Notes under the pieces: generated by a model | Seen by the model: only the letters and a program-made list of their open reading frames with translations | Database searches by the model: none | Told to the model about the DNA's origin: nothing | Made by a program: the position numbers and the translations under genes | Origin: a virus | Virus record (IMG/VR): IMGVR_UViG_3300017917_002759 | Location: 36,841 to 100,840 of that record | DNA: 64,000 nt | Direction: 5' to 3' (one strand) | Part shown: piece after piece, positions 59,151 to 64,000 of the stretch | Position numbering within the stretch: position 1 is the first letter of the stretch | How the letters are laid out: every line of letters starts with the position of its first letter

Positions 59151-59432
59151 ATGCATGTGGAATTCAGACTACCAACTGGAGCGGGTGGTCAAGCAGCACA
59201 CTACTCATGCTCCGTGCTCAATCGCGAACTAGATCGCTGGCGTGACCTTTACGGTTTCGACTACACTACTAGAATTACCTACTATAAACTCAGAGTGGAT
59301 TTCCAAGATGCTCGTGCTGTGACTGTGTTTGCACTGAGCTGGACACTGCCCTTGATACGCTGGGAAATCTGCGAAGATTCAGTGACGACCCCAACTGATC
59401 CTAGCCCAAATCCTATCATAGACGTAGAATGA
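59151..59432 (+). CDS. Small protein of unknown function
   Basis: 93 residues from ATG 59151 (a GTG at 59148 is also in frame). MHVEFRLPTGAGGQAAHYSC, LDRWRDLYGFDYTTRITYYK, LRVDFQDARAVTVFALSW: beta-rich with aromatic residues. The C-terminal tail is Pro/Asp-rich and overlaps the 3' end of the convergent membrane-protein gene by 54 bases. No function is known. Confidence 0.5.
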   Translation: MHVEFRLPTGAGGQAAHYSCSVLNRELDRWRDLYGFDYTTRITYYKLRVDFQDARAVTVFALSWTLPLIRWEICEDSVTTPTDPSPNPIIDVE

Positions 59433-59585
59433 AGTCATCCATACGGCATTTATCGCTAGAGTGGGAACTATGGCTGATTCCATGCTTTGTCCCGTGACCA
59501 GTAGCATTATATAAGTGGTGCATAATACCCAAATTCTGTAGATGACAGTTTTGACTAGGCTGCGTGTGCGAGTTTCGTAGATCAC
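59379..59585 (-). CDS. DUF2061-like small membrane protein
   Basis: 68 residues if it starts at GTG 59585 (GGAG 11 bases upstream); an extension to TTG 59624 is possible. ETRTRSLVKTVIYRIWVLCT, TYIMLLVTGQSMESAIVPTL (in parts) and FYVYDRIWARISWG follow the DUF2061 pattern: two transmembrane helices and a final Y.YDR.W..I.WG. Function unknown; likely inner membrane. Its 3' end overlaps the convergent 59151 gene. Confidence 0.65.
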   Translation of the reverse strand: MIYETRTRSLVKTVIYRIWVLCTTYIMLLVTGQSMESAIVPTLAINAVWMTSFYVYDRIWARISWGRH

Positions 59586-59624
59586 TGTAGCAATAACTCC
59601 AGGAGTATTTGAATATCTACCCAA

Positions 59625-59881
59625 TCTAACGGTGGCAGGTTCTGTGGATGTATCATACTAGTATGTAGCCCAAAGGGGTCTTGCAGGGTAAAAAAATACT
59701 GCGCAAATTTTTTTGATTTTAGAAAATGGAAGATTAGGGGTAAAAATTTGCCCGCGCAAAAAATTTGTGTTTAACTACTTTTTCATCGGCCTGGTGGTTT
59801 TGCTACCCCATGTTGTAAAATAACAACACTACACACACTACGCCCCCCACCCCCCACCGTGAGGGGACCGGCCCCCGAACC
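59625..59881. other. Non-coding interval with palindromes and a C6-A-C6 tract
   Basis: No convincing gene. Contents: a perfect 12-bp palindrome CATACTAGTATG (59654-59665); A/T-rich inverted arms CAAATTTTTTTG (59704-59715) and CAAAAAATTTG (59757-59767); a CCCCCCACCCCCC tract (59843-59855) next to GGGG and CCCCC runs. On the minus strand, which is the sense strand of the gene ending at 59882, the tract is G6-T-G6 and lies in its 3' untranslated region, where it could form a G-quadruplex. Confidence 0.5.
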
Positions 59882-60106
59882 TTACTTGATCTCTTTGAGC
59901 TTGTTCAGTGCGTTCTTTGACTCCAGCTTGCTGAGCTCGATGTCATAGGCGAACTTGCAGAACCATGCCAAGGCTATCACAGCCAGGATCGCGCCTGCCA
60001 CTGCCAAGCTAAGGAAGTGTATGGCTAGATTAACTGCTACTGCGCCCAGTACTGCTGCGCCCAAGATCTTGGCCACGTTTAGAGCTGCCATCTGTTTGAT
60101 ATTCAT
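59882..60106 (-). CDS. Small membrane protein
   Basis: 74 residues from ATG 60106 with AAAGG upstream. The hydrophobic part (AKILGAAVLGAVAVNLAIHF; SLAVAGAILAVIALAWFCKF) makes one or two membrane helices, and a Lys-rich tail (LSKLESKNALNKLKEIK) should lie in the cytoplasm. Part of a run of short leftward genes from 60761. No family is recognised. Confidence 0.65.
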   Translation of the reverse strand: MNIKQMAALNVAKILGAAVLGAVAVNLAIHFLSLAVAGAILAVIALAWFCKFAYDIELSKLESKNALNKLKEIK

Positions 60107-60110
60107 AGTA

Positions 60111-60302
60111 TTACCTTTCATCATAGTATTGTGAATTGTTCAGGCCCAGTGTGCCACAATAAGCGATAGCTAGGCCTATGACTGCTACTAGGAGTTGCTG
60201 CCAGAAGTAGTCGATCTTGCTAGGATCTTCCATGCCGCCCACTGCGCCGAATGTCAATAAGAATCCCAGGAAGATCATGAGTGCTGCTGTGCGTGTAGTC
60301 AT
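60111..60302 (-). CDS. Small two-helix membrane protein
   Basis: 63 residues from ATG 60302, which has a strong AAGGAGAA Shine-Dalgarno; the longer frame to 60521 runs antisense-like through the preceding gene and is rejected. Helices: ALMIFLGFLLTFGAVGG and QQLLVAVIGLAIAYCGTLG with a short acidic loop (MEDPSKIDYFW). Ends four bases before the start of the next membrane gene. Function unknown. Confidence 0.7.
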   Translation of the reverse strand: MTTRTAALMIFLGFLLTFGAVGGMEDPSKIDYFWQQLLVAVIGLAIAYCGTLGLNNSQYYDER

Positions 60303-60312
60303 TGTGTTCTCC

Positions 60313-60648
60313 TTAGTCCAAACGTGAGCCAGCGTAGGCTTCGATGCCGTGTTGCTTGAGTACTTCAGCGTAGGCTCGTGCGCCCGTTTCCAGTGTGTCG
60401 ATGTTCTGGCAACCGAACTTAGAGGGGTTCCACAGTTGCAGGCTACCCGTGTAGGATTTACGGAAGCCCACGGCCTGCAGGGCCCGGCCCAGCTTACTGT
60501 TGCTGCGGACCTTATAGACATCTACCCAGGCAAAGCCACAGGCGAAACGGTCCTGGCCGCCCAGCTGCTCTGTGAAGTACTTGCGGGCTGCTGCTTCTGC
60601 TGCCTGGCTAGCTGCTTGGTGGATTTGGGGGATCTGTGTTTCAATCAT
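60313..60648 (-). CDS. Small cytoplasmic protein of the early region
   Basis: 111 residues. Ala-rich N-terminal helix (IHQAASQAAEAAARKYFTEQ), then FACGFAWVDVYKVRSNSKLG, LGRALQAVGFRKSYTGSLQL and a C-terminal ALGARAYAEVLKQHG-like helix (actual GARAYAEVLKQHGIEAYAGS). A compact alpha/beta fold. The Shine-Dalgarno TAAGGAGCG overlaps the stop of the upstream 26-residue gene, indicating coupling. No family is recognised. Confidence 0.7.
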   Translation of the reverse strand: MIETQIPQIHQAASQAAEAAARKYFTEQLGGQDRFACGFAWVDVYKVRSNSKLGRALQAVGFRKSYTGSLQLWNPSKFGCQNIDTLETGARAYAEVLKQHGIEAYAGSRLD

Positions 60649-60658
60649 CGTTCGCTCC

Positions 60659-60739
60659 TTAGTAAGGGTATGCTGCTACAGCGATCATCACTGCTGTGAC
60701 CAAGTACAACCAACCAATGCTTATACGTTTCTGCATCAT
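60659..60739 (-). CDS. 26-residue membrane micro-protein
   Basis: A short frame beginning ATGATG with a strong AAGGAG (CAACAAGGAGCGC) five bases before it. The product MMQKR then ISIGWLYLVTAVMIAVAAY ends PY: a short basic N-terminus and one membrane helix. The stop TAA forms part of the next gene's TAAGGAG signal. It is the first gene after a sigma70-type promoter with a leader of about 22 nt. The combination of signals makes it a real gene despite its size. Confidence 0.65.
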   Translation of the reverse strand: MMQKRISIGWLYLVTAVMIAVAAYPY

Positions 60740-60767
60740 GCGCTCCTTGTTGTTTAACAATAACTCT

Positions 60768-60796
60768 ATTATACGATCACAGCGCCAAAAGGTCAA
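60768..60796 (-). promoter_or_regulatory. Sigma70-type promoter, copy A of a duplicated promoter
   Basis: -10 TATAAT (60768-60773), 17-bp spacer, -35 TTGACC (60791-60796), reading leftward. The 32 bp at 60767-60798 differ at a single base from 61401-61432. Confidence 0.85.
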
Positions 60797-61296
60797 CCGA
60801 TTTGTGATCTAGCACGGGCCAATAACCCTGCGTCCGCTCGGGTCATTACTGCCAGCAGGGCTCGCTTTTCAGCCAGGTAAGTCTCTGCGAACTTGGGATC
60901 GTGTGCTACGATTGATCGTGTGTTAGAGATCAGATCAGCTAACTTCACGGTCTGTGCCTCAGCGGGAGCTGCTGCTGTATGTGCGCGATCGATGGCCTTG
61001 CGGGCAGCTCTGTTACCGTGATCGGGTCTGCTGACATCAGTGAGCCAACCTACCAAATCGCTGACTTCACTGCCGAACTCTGCGCGGATCACTTCGATGC
61101 TGACTCCCGTGTCTTCGACCACATCGTGCAACCACGCTGCTGCTACCATGGAGTCTGTGTGATCGACGGTTTTCACGATCGAGGCCACTTCGGCTGGATG
61201 CACGATGTAGGGCTCGAAGGTGTATTTGCGCAGTTGTCCCACTGCTGCGTGTGCTGCTAGGGCGAACAATCTGGCTCTGGATTCCAATTCTGTCAT
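60793..61296 (-). CDS. HD-domain (p)ppGpp hydrolase-like protein (MESH1/SpoT-HD type)
   Basis: 167 residues, about the size of small alarmone hydrolases. The RelA/SpoT HD set is complete: His33 (YIVHPAEVA), His57-Asp58 (AAAWLHDVVEDT), Glu61-Asp62, and Asp121/Asn125 (VKLADLISNTRS). FGSEVSDLVGWLTDVS matches the following core helix. Such enzymes hydrolyse (p)ppGpp with Mn2+; some act on NADPH or (p)ppApp. SD AAGGAG before ATG 61296 overlaps the stop of the 22-residue gene. Expected to lower host alarmone early in infection. Confidence 0.85.
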   Translation of the reverse strand: MTELESRARLFALAAHAAVGQLRKYTFEPYIVHPAEVASIVKTVDHTDSMVAAAWLHDVVEDTGVSIEVIRAEFGSEVSDLVGWLTDVSRPDHGNRAARKAIDRAHTAAAPAEAQTVKLADLISNTRSIVAHDPKFAETYLAEKRALLAVMTRADAGLLARARSQIG

Positions 61297-61305
61297 ATCA
61301 ACTCC

Positions 61306-61374
61306 TTAGGTCAAGGTCAGCATGGCTATGACTTGCAGGGTGCAGATTAGGGTAAGTGCTAGTGCCAGTTTCAT
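61306..61374 (-). CDS. 22-residue membrane micro-protein
   Basis: A short frame with CAACAAGGAGCGAGCG before ATG 61374. Product: MKLALALTLICTLQVIAML, then TLT; a single hydrophobic helix, or a leader-like peptide. The stop TAA overlaps the TAAGGAG of the HD-hydrolase gene, so the pair is coupled. It follows promoter copy B with a leader of about 21 nt, mirroring the 60739 gene. Confidence 0.6.
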   Translation of the reverse strand: MKLALALTLICTLQVIAMLTLT

Positions 61375-61401
61375 CGCTCGCTCCTTGTTGTCCATGTGTT
61401 T

Positions 61402-61430
61402 ATTATACGATCACAGGGCCAAAAGGTCAA
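61402..61430 (-). promoter_or_regulatory. Sigma70-type promoter, copy B of a duplicated promoter
   Basis: -10 TATAAT (61402-61407), 17-bp spacer, -35 TTGACC (61425-61430), reading leftward. Near-identical to 60768-60796. Confidence 0.85.
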
Positions 61431-61435
61431 CCAAA

Positions 61436-61666
61436 TTATGTGTGGTATTTTTGCAACAGTTCCTGTGCTTGCTCACAGTGGGCAGGATCTGTGATCTCTT
61501 CATCGATGCACTCGAGGATGATCAAGTTGTAGAGCGTGATCGCTTCCTGGCGATATCTACGTGGCAGGGCCCTGATCAGCTGCTGCAGATCCTCATGTGT
61601 TTCGCACTGCCAGATCAGCTCACAGAGCTGCTTCTGTTTCTCGGATAGATTCTTGATGGTTGGCAC
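61436..61666 (-). CDS. Small helical protein
   Basis: 76 residues from GTG 61666, with AAGGAG seven bases upstream. KNLSEKQKQLCELIWQCETH, EDLQQLIRALPRRYRQEAIT, LQKYHT: all-helical, charged. Overlaps the end of the 61620-62327 gene by 47 bases in another frame; the strong Shine-Dalgarno inside that gene supports it as genuine. Function unknown. Confidence 0.6.
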   Translation of the reverse strand: MPTIKNLSEKQKQLCELIWQCETHEDLQQLIRALPRRYRQEAITLYNLIILECIDEEITDPAHCEQAQELLQKYHT

Positions 61667-62327
61667 TGATCTGCTCCTTGCGATAGTTGATGGCTTCTGC
61701 CCATTGCTCCGCTTTCATTGACCAACAGCGGAACACACCGTCTGTGATCACATCACGGAAGATCTCGTCGAATGCAGCCACACGGTCCGAGGATGAGTGT
61801 TCCTTGTCCCAGGAGATCTGCATGTTGTTGGTAGGATTCTTAACCCAATAGGTGATCTGCTTGACCCCGCGTACGATCACGTGGCTGAAGTCGTTCTTGT
61901 CCAGGCTCAGGAACCAGTAATCACGTTCTGTGTTACACTTGTGCGCGATCACCAACTCTGCGAACTTCTTGTCTGTGATCTTGTTAGCGATCTTCAACTC
62001 GCGGTAGTTATCGAGGCTGAGATCAGTGAAGGCCCACAGGAATCCCAGCTTGGAGAATGCGTTATCCGAACCACCGATCGAAGTCTTGATATTGACCACG
62101 TGATCCACACCCGTGGAGTCTGTGACCGTCATATCACCGAATCCCCTGAGCTGGCCTTCTTTGATGTGATTGGCGAATCTAGGATCAGCCTTGAGCCAAG
62201 CGATGATCTGATCTTCGTCTTGTTTGGAATTAACGCGACCTTCGTTGTTCTCACGGATGGCCTTCAAGTTGCTGCCCTTGAGGGCGGCCACGATATCGTT
62301 TAGGATCTGCGGTGCTTGTGTGTTCAT
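61620..62327 (-). CDS. Possible PD-(D/E)xK-like nuclease-fold protein
   Basis: 235 residues. A core reads DPRFANHIKEGQLRGFGDMT followed by DHVVNIKTSIGGSDNAFSK, resembling the G-D...h-h-x-I-K hairpin of type II restriction-like nucleases, but the usual D/E-x-K is N-I-K here. Downstream: ANKITDKKFAELVIAHKCNT, FLSLDKNDFSHVIVRGVKQI. If catalytic it might cut host DNA; it may equally be an inactive decoy. The ATG at 62327 is at the predicted +1 of its promoter. Confidence 0.5.
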   Translation of the reverse strand: MNTQAPQILNDIVAALKGSNLKAIRENNEGRVNSKQDEDQIIAWLKADPRFANHIKEGQLRGFGDMTVTDSTGVDHVVNIKTSIGGSDNAFSKLGFLWAFTDLSLDNYRELKIANKITDKKFAELVIAHKCNTERDYWFLSLDKNDFSHVIVRGVKQITYWVKNPTNNMQISWDKEHSSSDRVAAFDEIFRDVITDGVFRCWSMKAEQWAEAINYRKEQISANHQESIRETEAAL

Positions 62328-62542
62328 AGTCTTATTATAGCCCCAATCACGTAGATTGTCAAGAGTCCTGCATTCACGGCCACCAAGTTCCAGTCACGGA
62401 CCTTCAATGACCAATACAGGTAAAGAACCGCTCCTAGATTCAGGAACAGGATGTTAAAGGGATCCCAGGCCAAGCTGGTGAATAGTGCTCCTACTAGGGT
62501 AAAGAGCAAGGCTGTGTGTTTGGCTATGTTTTCTAATTTCAT
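62324..62542 (-). CDS. Small membrane protein, leaderless
   Basis: 72 residues from ATG 62542, the predicted +1 of its promoter (ATG 62548 would lie before it). Three short hydrophobic segments: TALLFTLVGALFTSLAW, PFNILFLNLGAVLYLYWSL, NLVAVNAGLLTIYVIGAII. The stop overlaps the start of the nuclease-like gene by four bases, but that gene also has its own promoter. Function unknown. Confidence 0.7.
   Translation of the reverse strand: MKLENIAKHTALLFTLVGALFTSLAWDPFNILFLNLGAVLYLYWSLKVRDWNLVAVNAGLLTIYVIGAIIRL
62334..62362 (-). promoter_or_regulatory. Sigma70-type promoter, leaderless start
   Basis: -10 TATAAT (62334-62339), 17-bp spacer, -35 TTGACA (62357-62362), reading leftward. ATG at 62327 coincides with the predicted +1. 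Confidence 0.85.
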
Positions 62543-62548
62543 AACCAA

Positions 62549-62577
62549 ATTATAGCAGATTTTGGATAAGTTGTCAA
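62549..62577 (-). promoter_or_regulatory. Sigma70-type promoter, leaderless start
   Basis: -10 TATAAT (62549-62554), 17-bp spacer, -35 TTGACA (62572-62577), reading leftward. ATG at 62542 coincides with the predicted +1. Confidence 0.85.
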
Positions 62578-62960
62578 GCGTTTTGGATAAGTTTTCCGCC
62601 GTCTTCTTCTGAGATGATCAATCGGACGTTGGTTAGGTTCTTTTTGAGATGTTCTATGAGTTCTTCGCGGTTCTTGCCCTGACCTAGGAACTGATCGTTG
62701 TCCTTGCGGAACGCATAGAGCTGCCCCTGATGCTGTTCGATCTTGATCTCCATGGGAGTCAGTTCTACTTCTTCTGGGGCACCCGTGGCATCCTGTAGAT
62801 TCCGATCGATCCTAGCTTTGACCTTCTGTAGTTGTGCATCGCTCACGCCTAGATCCTTGAGCAGCTCACGGAAGGCCATGGTGTTAGTCCAGTTGGCCAC
62901 TGCTTTGCCCGCGATGTAGCCGATGATGAATCCCACAAAGATTAGAATGTATTCGTCCAT
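62574..62960 (-). CDS. Membrane-anchored protein with cytoplasmic domain
   Basis: 128 residues. An N-terminal membrane helix (YILIFVGFIIGYIAGKAVA) is followed by a helical linker (FRELLKDLGVSDAQLQKVKA) and a small beta-alpha domain (KIEQHQGQLYAFRKDNDQFL; REELIEHLKKNL; RLIISEEDGG). A late-type octamer ends six bases before the ATG, so unlike its neighbours this gene may be late and leaderless. No family is recognised. Confidence 0.65.
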   Translation of the reverse strand: MDEYILIFVGFIIGYIAGKAVANWTNTMAFRELLKDLGVSDAQLQKVKARIDRNLQDATGAPEEVELTPMEIKIEQHQGQLYAFRKDNDQFLGQGKNREELIEHLKKNLTNVRLIISEEDGGKLIQNA

Positions 62961-62965
62961 GCTGT

Positions 62966-62973
62966 TATTTAAT
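62966..62973 (-). promoter_or_regulatory. Putative late promoter octamer ATTAAATA
   Basis: Minus strand, overlapping the stop of the upstream gene and ending six bases before ATG 62960. Confidence 0.45.
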
Positions 62974-63211
62974 AATCTACTGTTACGCTTCCTAGTTCGG
63001 AATCGTAGGTTAAAAAGACCTTGTCTGTGACCTCTTCGCCTATCATGTCATCATAGTAGGTTACGCTGTAGCAGAACTGGCCTGCGTTGGTGATGCCTAG
63101 GAACTTGGCAGTCTTGAAGCTAACTCCATGATAGCCACTCTGTGCCAGCCCACGTGCTAGAGCCACTGGGGTGAATGAAATCAATGTTTGTAGCCGGTCT
63201 GCTGTGATCAT
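62969..63211 (-). CDS. Small early protein of unknown function
   Basis: 80 residues: ADRLQTLISFTPVALARGLA, YHGVSFKTAKFLGITNAGQF, YSVTYYDDMIGEEVTDKVFL, SELGSVTVDY. Probably a helix followed by a four-strand sheet. SD AAGGAGCGACC before ATG 63211. Own sigma70-type promoter with a leader of about 18 nt. Confidence 0.65.
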   Translation of the reverse strand: MITADRLQTLISFTPVALARGLAQSGYHGVSFKTAKFLGITNAGQFCYSVTYYDDMIGEEVTDKVFLTYDSELGSVTVDY

Positions 63212-63235
63212 GGTCGCTCCTTGATTGTTTCATAT

Positions 63236-63264
63236 ATTATAGCACCTTTTGGCACCGCTGTCAA
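63236..63264 (-). promoter_or_regulatory. Sigma70-type promoter
   Basis: -10 TATAAT (63236-63241), 17-bp spacer, -35 TTGACA (63259-63264), reading leftward, immediately after the terminator at 63267-63298. Confidence 0.85.
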
Positions 63265-63266
63265 TC

Positions 63267-63298
63267 AAAAAAAAGACTGTGGCACTTACGCCACAGTC
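63267..63298 (-). terminator. Rho-independent terminator, leftward
   Basis: Perfect 9-bp stem GACTGTGGC / GCCACAGTC (63275-63283, 63290-63298) with a six-base loop, followed on the minus strand by eight T residues. Ends the 63332-63640 gene unit. Confidence 0.92.
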
Positions 63299-63331
63299 TC
63301 CAAGGTCACTGCTGCCGGGAGCGAATCGGAC

Positions 63332-63640
63332 TTAGGCAGTAACAGCCTCTGCCTTCACGGCAGTAGCTTTCACAGCAGCTTTTGCGGCCACTGGATTCTT
63401 CTTCTCGATGTAAGCGAGCGCAGCCTCTACAGCAGCGTTGCCTGCACCGAATCCACGAGCACGTAGCTCACGGACGATCTCGCCTTTGGTCATAGGCTCT
63501 GACAGCTCCACCAACTCTACGTCGGTATGACCATTCTTGGCGAGAATCTTGATACGCATCACGTCATTTGCGAAGCGCATCTTGGTCTTGCCATTGAGGG
63601 TTGAAACACCTGCTACGGTAAATTGCTTTTCGGTTGCCAT
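63332..63640 (-). CDS. Conserved-style small protein with Ala/Lys-rich tail
   Basis: 102 residues from ATG 63640 (AAGGAGAA eight bases upstream; an ATG at 63646 is less well placed). KQFTVAGVSTLNGKTKMRFA, MRIKILAKNGHTDVELVELS and MTKGEIVRELRARGFGAGNA form a beta-hairpin then helices; the C-terminus is an Ala/Lys/Val repeat (AAKAAVKATAVKAEAVTA). Such tails occur on histone-like and RNA-binding proteins. Function unknown. Confidence 0.65.
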   Translation of the reverse strand: MATEKQFTVAGVSTLNGKTKMRFANDVMRIKILAKNGHTDVELVELSEPMTKGEIVRELRARGFGAGNAAVEAALAYIEKKNPVAAKAAVKATAVKAEAVTA

Positions 63641-63678
63641 TTTCAAGTTCTCCTTGTGTGAGTGTGTAAAAGTACTGC

Positions 63679-63879
63679 TTATGCCTCTGGTGCTACAAAT
63701 GAATCCGGGATTGGAATCAGTTGTATAGTCACCGACTCAGTCTCATCAAGGGCTTCAATGAAACTGTCGTCATAGATCAAGTCTTTGAGTGCTAGGTCCA
63801 AGAGCTCTTCGACTTTGGTTGTGTCAGCTCGGCCGTTACTCGCACACTCTACTACGAACGCAAATTTGAATGTTCTCAT
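63679..63879 (-). CDS. Small early protein, leaderless
   Basis: 66 residues from ATG 63879 (the frame extends to 63903, but that overlaps the promoter -10). MRTFKFAFVVECASNGRADT, KVEELLDLALKDLIYDDSFI, EALDETESVTIQLIPI: short ferredoxin-like beta-alpha-beta unit. Its ATG coincides with the predicted +1. Function unknown. Confidence 0.65.
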   Translation of the reverse strand: MRTFKFAFVVECASNGRADTTKVEELLDLALKDLIYDDSFIEALDETESVTIQLIPIPDSFVAPEA

Positions 63880-63885
63880 GCTCTT

Positions 63886-63914
63886 ATTATAAACTCTATT
63901 CAATCCAATGTCAA
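63886..63914 (-). promoter_or_regulatory. Sigma70-type promoter, leaderless start
   Basis: -10 TATAAT (63886-63891), 17-bp spacer, -35 TTGACA (63909-63914), reading leftward. ATG at 63879 coincides with the predicted +1. The -35 overlaps the stop of the upstream gene. Confidence 0.85.
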
Positions 63915-64000
63915 TCGGAAATCAATCCAATTTTCTTGTTTTCTTCGACGCCGTCCTTGATCCAAGTCGTGAGCTCTTCTTCGTTCTCGGCTTCGTATTC
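63911..64000 (-). CDS. C-terminal end of an acidic protein, cut by the window edge
   Basis: The minus-strand frame from the window end to TGA at 63911-63913 is open and encodes 29 residues, EYEAENEEELTTWIKDGVEE then NKKIGLISD. Acidic helical C-terminus; the rest of the gene lies beyond the window. The stop overlaps the -35 of the next promoter, the same tight packing as elsewhere in this region. Confidence 0.5.
   Translation of the reverse strand, partial: EYEAENEEELTTWIKDGVEENKKIGLISD

Noticed and set aside
59625-59881. Replication origin
   Set aside because: Inverted A/T arms and a C-tract alone are not enough, and surrounding genes converge here rather than diverge.
60303-60521. N-terminal extension of the two-helix membrane protein
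   Set aside because: Overlaps the preceding gene in another frame and ignores the AAGGAGAA plus ATG at 60302.
60349-60699. Plus-strand frame across the small early genes
   Set aside because: Covers three minus-strand genes with strong Shine-Dalgarno sequences; Cys/Leu-rich sequence looks like an antisense shadow.
61797-62303. Plus-strand frame of 168 residues opposite the nuclease-like gene
   Set aside because: The minus-strand gene has a perfect promoter and coherent protein; the plus frame has no start signals and lies wholly inside it.
1-64000. tRNA genes, CRISPR arrays, insertion sequences or integrase/attachment sites
   Set aside because: None seen on reading both strands; a tRNAscan and IS search would be needed to exclude degenerate copies.

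Overview
The window is part of the genome of a tailed, contractile-tail bacteriophage of the T4 superfamily. The evidence is a set of recognisable T4-type proteins: neck proteins gp13 and gp14, tail completion protein gp15, sheath gp18, tube gp19, head completion gp4, terminase gp16/gp17, ssDNA-binding gp32, UvsX, UvsY, UvsW, primase gp61, helicase gp41 and a gp1-like nucleotide kinase. Gene content and style (2OG-Fe(II) oxygenases, flavin-dependent halogenases, NodU-type carbamoyltransferase, nucleotide-sugar genes) resemble aquatic T4-like myoviruses. The host cannot be named from this sequence: no photosynthesis genes or tRNA genes were seen.

Layout. 1-5.3 kb (+): end of a tail fibre with a C-terminal S74 chaperone, three tail-collar fibre paralogues and three tandem paralogues of unknown function. 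5.3-11.1 kb (-): a late operon of two halogenases, a carbamoyltransferase and two 2OG oxygenases. 11.1-19.7 kb (-): subtilisin-like protease, a virion-like protein, a long repetitive fibre, two small genes, gp15 and gp14. 19.7-33.7 kb (+): gp13, a basic protein, dNMP kinase, (HNH on -), gp18, gp19, a baseplate/tube-like protein, gp4, gp16, accessory head-type proteins, gp17 and a large unknown protein. 33.7-36.8 kb (+): gp32-uvsX-uvsY recombination block. 36.8-46.3 kb: a glycan island with sugar-nucleotide enzymes, a methyltransferase and about eight glycosyltransferase-like proteins. 46.3-57.5 kb (+): uvsW, small conserved genes, a miniature DnaE-like protein, a virion protein, gp61, gp41 and a nucleotidyltransferase. 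57.5-64 kb (mostly -): a GC-richer early region of short genes, many encoding membrane proteins, plus a Bax-inhibitor-1 homologue and a (p)ppGpp-hydrolase-like HD protein.

Regulation is unusually legible. Thirteen sigma70-type promoters (TTGACN-like, -10 TATAAT-like) all have exactly 17-bp spacers. About twenty T4-late-type octamers (NNNAAATA, up to perfect TATAAATA) stand before virion and late genes. For both classes the start codon lies either at the predicted +1 (leaderless) or about 18-25 nt below it with a Shine-Dalgarno sequence. The halogenase operon has a perfect late octamer, so it is probably made during virion assembly.

Best candidates for new biology: (i) the late halogenase/oxygenase/carbamoyltransferase operon beside fibre genes; (ii) four proteins, one a nucleotidyltransferase with an intact acidic triad, whose N-termini look like T4 capsid-targeting sequences with a prohead-protease site; (iii) the leaderless promoter grammar; (iv) a 193-residue DnaE-like protein with all three catalytic aspartates; (v) an early membrane/stress takeover set (BI-1, alarmone hydrolase, micro-proteins).
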